This document shows positions 60,527 to 64,000 of a stretch of 64,000 nucleotides of DNA, piece by piece (position 1 is the stretch's first letter; every line of letters begins with the position of its first letter). The notes under the pieces are model-generated. The model was not told the origin of the DNA and did no database searches. It saw only the letters and a list, made by a program, of their open reading frames with translations. The DNA lies in assembly GCF_020687685.1 (NCBI RefSeq), contig NZ_JAJEWM010000002.1, positions 248,001-312,000 of the forward strand. Reading direction: 5' to 3'. Position numbers and translations under genes: made by a program. This DNA is from Tessaracoccus sp. OS52 (GTDB taxonomy: Bacteria; Actinomycetota; Actinomycetes; Propionibacteriales; Propionibacteriaceae).

Positions 60527-60925
60527 GCAGATCAGTTCTGGGTCGCCACCTGAGCCTTCATCGTCTCTGAACAGGGTGTGTTGCGTCGCCGTCTTGCGCG
60601 CAGGGTCAGTTCTGGGGTCGTCACCTGAGCCTTCATCCTCCTGAAGCACGTCCTCACCACCATCGAAGACATCGTGGCGGCCATCAAGTACATGTGTGTC
60701 GCGTCGCCGTCATGCGCCCAATCCGGGCTCTGCGTCGCCACCCCAGCCCTCATCCTCCTTAACAGGGTGTGTTGCGTCGCCGTCAGGCGTGTCGACGCAG
60801 GCGCCCAGGCTCAGCTCTGCGTCGCCACCCCATCCCTCATCCTCCTGAACACGGTGTGTTGCGTCTCCGTCAGGCGCCCAGGCTCAGCTCTGCGTCGCCA
60901 CCCCAGCCCTCATCCCCACCGAACA
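60527..60925. repeat. Array of decayed copies of the DUF222 gene 3' end
   Basis: Five copies of a segment of about 65-110 bp, recognised by CTCTGCGTCGCCACCCC(A)..CCTCATC at about 60720, 60820 and 60892 and looser forms at about 60535 and 60610; most also contain GGTGTGTTGCGTC. Read on the minus strand they encode variants of DEGWGGDAEL, the C-terminus of the adjacent DUF222 protein. The copy nearest the gene is its actual tail. The rest of 60359-60869 holds no gene. Confidence 0.7.
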
Positions 60926-62540
60926 GGCAGTCCTCCGTCGGTCTGTGGCTCATTGGTTCCGGTGGACTGGTCCCTCGGGGCGGAGTTCTCCCGTTGATCT
61001 CGGTTGTAGGTGGAGCCCCCCGGTTGGTTTTGGGAGTTGCCCGGTCGACTTCGAGTGTTCCCCGGTTGGTGTCGGTTGGGAGTGGAGTTCGCCCGCGGGT
61101 TTCGGCTGGCCGCTGAGCACTCCCGTGGGTGTCGGCCGCAGGTGGCGTTCCGAGGGCGCTTTCGAACTTCGCGGAGTTGCCGGGTATTGGTTTCCTCGCG
61201 GGATCGACCCGGGCGGGAGGGATGAACTCCGCTCGTCCGACTTCACTGAGGCGCACCTGCCAGGAATCGGCGCCTGGGTTCTTCCAGAAGCGTTCGGGCT
61301 CCACGAGCCGGTGGTGATGCGGACACAGGAGTACGAGATTCTGAAGCGCCGTGGCTCCTCCCGCCCACCAAGGCTGGATGTGGTGCGCTTCGCAGCGCTC
61401 GTCCTCGACTGCGCACATCGGGAACTGACAGCCACCGTCGCGTCCGGACAACGTCCGACGCAGATCCGGGGTGACGAGACGCTGATCCCGGCCGACGTCC
61501 AGCACCTCGGAACGGCTGCCCAGGACGACTGGCGCGAGGTCGGCGTCGCACACGAGTCGTCGCAACTCGCCGGCCGCGATCTGTTCCCCCGAGGCGAGCC
61601 GACCCGCCTGTTCAGCGCGCTCACGGAGCGAGTCCTCCCGCATCACCACGACAACCCTCGGCCGGTCACCAGCAACGCGAGGTGCCAGCCTTCCCTGTCC
61701 GTGGTCCCTCACCAACTGGACCAGCGCATCGGCGCGGCGCTGCTCGCCGGTGCGCTCCTCGGCGCGCGGGTCTGCCTCGTCGCGGCCTCGCCGTCGGTCC
61801 TGCTCGACGTAGGCGGAGACCAGCCGCTTCAGCCCCTCGGCCTCCACATAGGGCAGCGAGCCCTTGATGAGCGTCGAGCCGTCCCGGTCATCCTCGAAGA
61901 ACAGGTAGCGACGTCTCCGGGCGCGGCGCGACTGCTCCTCAAGCCGGATCTGTTCCCACTCAACGCGGTCATCCTGGGACGCAGAAGGTCTGATTTCCTC
62001 CAGGATCCGCGCGGCAGATTTCTGGAGGACCTCGGCAGGTGTGTCAGCGGCCTCCTTGATCAGCTGGCGCTCCGCGAGCTTCACCTGCTCTGCGGTGAGG
62101 GTGGGCGGGAGTTCAGCCATTGCCTTGCCGATTGCACGGGCTTGCCCGACAGCGATCTCTCCGGACAGCGCCCGCAGTTCAACCTCGGGGTGTTTGGCCA
62201 GGTCCTTGCCCGCGAAGACCATCCCGGCGGCTTCCCGGGCGGTCGTCTGGCCGCCCAGGGCGAGCCAGGTTGTGGTTGGTGTGCCGTGCACGCGCATGGA
62301 CGAGCCGGCGTCGTCGGCCTCCGCGACGAGTTTCTTGAACAGTGCCTCCGACTGCCTCGCCAGTTGCTGTGCCGCTTTCAGCCAAGCGAGCCGATCGGCG
62401 TCACTGGCGTACTCGCGTCGGGAGTGGTCGATGCTACCCAGCCCCTCAGTCGCGCGCCTGAGCGCCTCCCCGACGCATAGCTTCTGGGCAGCGTCGGACC
62501 CGGTTCCCCCGGTCCCGATCCGACGCTGTTGTTCCCCCAT
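60870..62540 (-). CDS. DUF222 / 13E12-repeat HNH endonuclease
   Basis: 556 aa. The DUF222 helical domain (about 30-330) is followed by an HNH motif, CQFPMC...CEAHHIQPWWAGGATALQNLVLLCPHHH, seen here as CEAHHIQPWW and LLCPHHH. The C-terminal 110 residues are low-complexity Pro/Thr/Arg. These proteins are multicopy in actinobacteria and are thought to be selfish or mobile-element-like; activity is unproven. The ATG at 62540 sits in a 102-bp repeat with TAGCGT 7 nt upstream; since the repeat length is divisible by three, the frame stays open through two more units, so earlier starts (62642, 62744) are possible. Confidence 0.85.
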   Translation of the reverse strand: MGEQQRRIGTGGTGSDAAQKLCVGEALRRATEGLGSIDHSRREYASDADRLAWLKAAQQLARQSEALFKKLVAEADDAGSSMRVHGTPTTTWLALGGQTTAREAAGMVFAGKDLAKHPEVELRALSGEIAVGQARAIGKAMAELPPTLTAEQVKLAERQLIKEAADTPAEVLQKSAARILEEIRPSASQDDRVEWEQIRLEEQSRRARRRRYLFFEDDRDGSTLIKGSLPYVEAEGLKRLVSAYVEQDRRRGRDEADPRAEERTGEQRRADALVQLVRDHGQGRLAPRVAGDRPRVVVVMREDSLRERAEQAGRLASGEQIAAGELRRLVCDADLAPVVLGSRSEVLDVGRDQRLVTPDLRRTLSGRDGGCQFPMCAVEDERCEAHHIQPWWAGGATALQNLVLLCPHHHRLVEPERFWKNPGADSWQVRLSEVGRAEFIPPARVDPARKPIPGNSAKFESALGTPPAADTHGSAQRPAETRGRTPLPTDTNRGTLEVDRATPKTNRGAPPTTEINGRTPPRGTSPPEPMSHRPTEDCLFGGDEGWGGDAELSLGA

Positions 62541-62925
62541 GTGAGGCACGCTATCGGTGGGGTCTGACAGTCTGGTGGGGTGCGTGGGGGCAGCGTGGGA
62601 CCCGTTCCCCCCGGTCCCGATCCGACGCTGTACTTCCCCCATGTGAGGCACGCTATCGGTGGGGTCTGACAGTCTGGTGGGGTGCTTGGGAGCAGCGTCG
62701 GACCCGTTCCCCCCGGTCCCGATCCGACGCTGTTCTTCCCCCATGTGAGGGACGCTATCGGTGGGGTCTGACAGGCTGGTGGGGTGCTTGGGAGCAGCGT
62801 CGGACCCGTTCCCCCGGTCCCGATCCGACGCCCTTGTTCCCCCACGTGAGGCACGCTATCGGCGAAGTCTGACAGTCCCGCGGGTGTGATGGCAGCGTCG
62901 GAAACGGACCGCCCTCGAAACCCAC
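62488..62925. repeat. 102-bp tandem repeat with hairpin and promoter-like sequence
   Basis: Units begin at 62488, 62590, 62692 and 62794, exactly 102 bp apart, with a decayed fifth at 62892. Each has CAGCGTCGGA / TCCGACGCTG arms around a C-rich loop and, on the minus strand, TAGCGT-n7-ATGGGGGAA. A diverged copy lies at 63022-63109, with TAGCGT-n7-GTGGGGAAG. The first unit overlaps the 5' end of the DUF222 gene. No other gene is seen in 62541-63137. Confidence 0.85.
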
Positions 62926-63137
62926 GCAGTGTGTGCCCCAAGCGAGGCCGGCCGACGACGAGGTCGGCGCCCGTGCTGGGCTCGGCCTGGCGCTCCCTGA
63001 CAATCAGCCCCTGGTGCGTGGGAGCGGGGTCGGACCCGGGCCCCCCGACCCGGATCCGACCCCGTCCTTCCCCACAAACTGCACGCTATCGGCTACGTCC
63101 GACAACCGGCAGCGGCAACCCTTGAACGGCCGACTGA

Positions 63138-64000
63138 CTAGAAGGCATCGCGCTTCTGATAGCCGCCGAGCAGCGCGGCGGCCGTCTCCGCGTCGTCGAC
63201 GGTCACAGTGAACGGCCTGCCGTCGGTGCGCGTCACCCGCAGTGCGTCGCCCGTGCGCAGGACGACGCCCTGGCCATGCGTCGGGCTGAACCGCCAGCCC
63301 CACCCGCCGTACTCGCCCATCGGGTTCACCCGGACCACCTCGGCGGAGCGGATCTCCTGACGCGCGATGTGGATCCCGGGCCAACCGACGGCGGCCCTCA
63401 CCGTCAGGCCGGTCTCGTCCACCCGCACCCGGAAGACGGTGAGCAGCACCATGAGGAGGGCGAGCAGGACCACCGTCGCGACCGTGATCCACAGCGCTCC
63501 GGGCGCCTCGACGAATGCCGCGACGATGACCACGGCCACGCAGCTGAGCAGCGCGCCGCCCAGGACCACCAGACCGACGCGGGACATCGTGACCGTCTGC
63601 AGCCATACGGCCTTCTCGTTGGGGGCGAGGTCGACGGGTTCCGGCGTGCGACCGGAGGCGCCGTCGTCGGGCACCACGATGGTTGCCCGCCAGCCGATGA
63701 CCCCCAGCACCAGGCCGAGCAGGAACCCGAGTGCCAGCGGCCAGAGGACGCCGGAGGCTGCCCTGGCGTCGTCGAGGCCGACCTGCGCGACCATAAGGCT
63801 CAGGCTGAGCGATCCGAGGAAGCCGACCAGCCAGAGGTTGGTGGCGGACATGAAGCGGAAGTCGACGGCGCTGGACGAGCGGGCAGCGGTGAGCGAGATT
63901 CCCGCCGTCAGTGCGACGATCCCGCCGCCGGCCACCAGCGTCAGAACCGGGTAGGACCAGGCCGGACCGAAGCCGTCGACGTCGCCGGCGCCGTTCCAGT
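63138..64000 (-). CDS. Membrane protein, DUF1648-like, cut by the window end
   Basis: The frame is open from the window edge (287 codons visible), so the start lies outside; a GTG at 63935 falls inside the first membrane helix and is not a likely start. Five hydrophobic helices are visible, in two pairs plus one, then a soluble C-terminal domain (VDETGLTVRAAVGWPGIHI, VRVNPMGEYGGWGWR, VTVDDAETAAALLGG) of the PH-like kind found after DUF1648 in actinobacterial proteins. Function unknown. Confidence 0.75.
   Translation of the reverse strand, partial: WNGAGDVDGFGPAWSYPVLTLVAGGGIVALTAGISLTAARSSSAVDFRFMSATNLWLVGFLGSLSLSLMVAQVGLDDARAASGVLWPLALGFLLGLVLGVIGWRATIVVPDDGASGRTPEPVDLAPNEKAVWLQTVTMSRVGLVVLGGALLSCVAVVIVAAFVEAPGALWITVATVVLLALLMVLLTVFRVRVDETGLTVRAAVGWPGIHIARQEIRSAEVVRVNPMGEYGGWGWRFSPTHGQGVVLRTGDALRVTRTDGRPFTVTVDDAETAAALLGGYQKRDAF

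Noticed and set aside
60945-62480. 511-codon open frame antisense to the DUF222 gene
   Set aside because: The minus strand carries DUF222 and an intact HNH motif; this frame shows no domain.
62755-63606. Open frames in the repeat zone between the DUF222 gene and the last membrane gene
   Set aside because: They translate 102-bp repeat units or lie antisense to the membrane protein; no consistent coding signal.
1-64000. tRNA, rRNA or riboswitch genes
   Set aside because: I looked for tRNA-like TTCGA loops with acceptor stems, rRNA stretches and T-box or other known riboswitch cores by eye and saw none; a tRNAscan or Infernal run would settle this.

Overview
The window is a high-GC actinobacterial chromosome segment. 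The signs are a GlnR-type nitrogen box, an NnaR-type nitrite regulator, DUF6458, DUF3618 and DUF222/13E12 proteins, twin-arginine lipoproteins, many GTG starts and several apparently leaderless genes. The style of the intergenic palindromes and the gene content suggest a relative of the Propionibacteriaceae (Tessaracoccus-like), but this is an inference; no rRNA or tRNA gene was seen to confirm it.

Layout. 0-5.4 kb: an Asp-rich secreted protein, then a coupled nirB-nirD-nnaR nitrite assimilation operon behind a six-element GlnR-like box. 5.4-11.4 kb (minus strand): an ATP-grasp gene coupled to a sensor kinase and response regulator, then an ABC exporter half-transporter with a membrane partner. 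11.5-21.4 kb: two large secreted metallophosphoesterases that share a C-terminal surface module, with citrate synthase, a YceI protein, a DUF6458 protein and a UMF1-type MFS transporter between them. 21.6-26.5 kb: a three-gene operon of an HNH-ABC-ATPase fusion, a second HNH nuclease and a patatin-like phospholipase with a membrane insertion. This looks like a composite Septu-like anti-phage system and is the strongest candidate for something undescribed. A RecF-like ATPase and a FAD/NAD(P)-binding protein follow on the other strand. 29.8-34.7 kb: a branched-chain amino-acid-type ABC importer with LivH and LivM fused. 34.8-41.2 kb: PRPP synthase, a GH42 beta-galactosidase, an MFS transporter, a zinc alcohol dehydrogenase and a secreted metallopeptidase. 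41.5-46.8 kb: a carbohydrate ABC importer with a DUF624 protein and a LacI regulator; matching palindromes lie upstream of both the importer and the regulator. 46.9-57.6 kb: ilvE, a 1.1-kb tandem repeat array, and small metabolic and envelope genes ending in a coupled holin-like/DUF3618 trio. 57.7-64 kb: a GH13 enzyme, a YwaF-like membrane protein, a DUF222 HNH gene embedded in two repeat arrays, and a membrane protein cut by the window end.

Non-coding structure is unusually rich. A 58-nt hairpin preceded by 20-bp-spaced ACCAGCG repeats occurs at three loci and is amplified six-fold after ilvE. Another palindrome family sits between convergent genes. A 102-bp repeat with a promoter-like sequence surrounds the start of the DUF222 gene, and decayed copies of the same gene's 3' end lie downstream of it. 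Five genes have a TANNNT hexamer 6-7 nt before their start codon, which suggests leaderless transcription. All functions are read from sequence and family knowledge; no database search was run.
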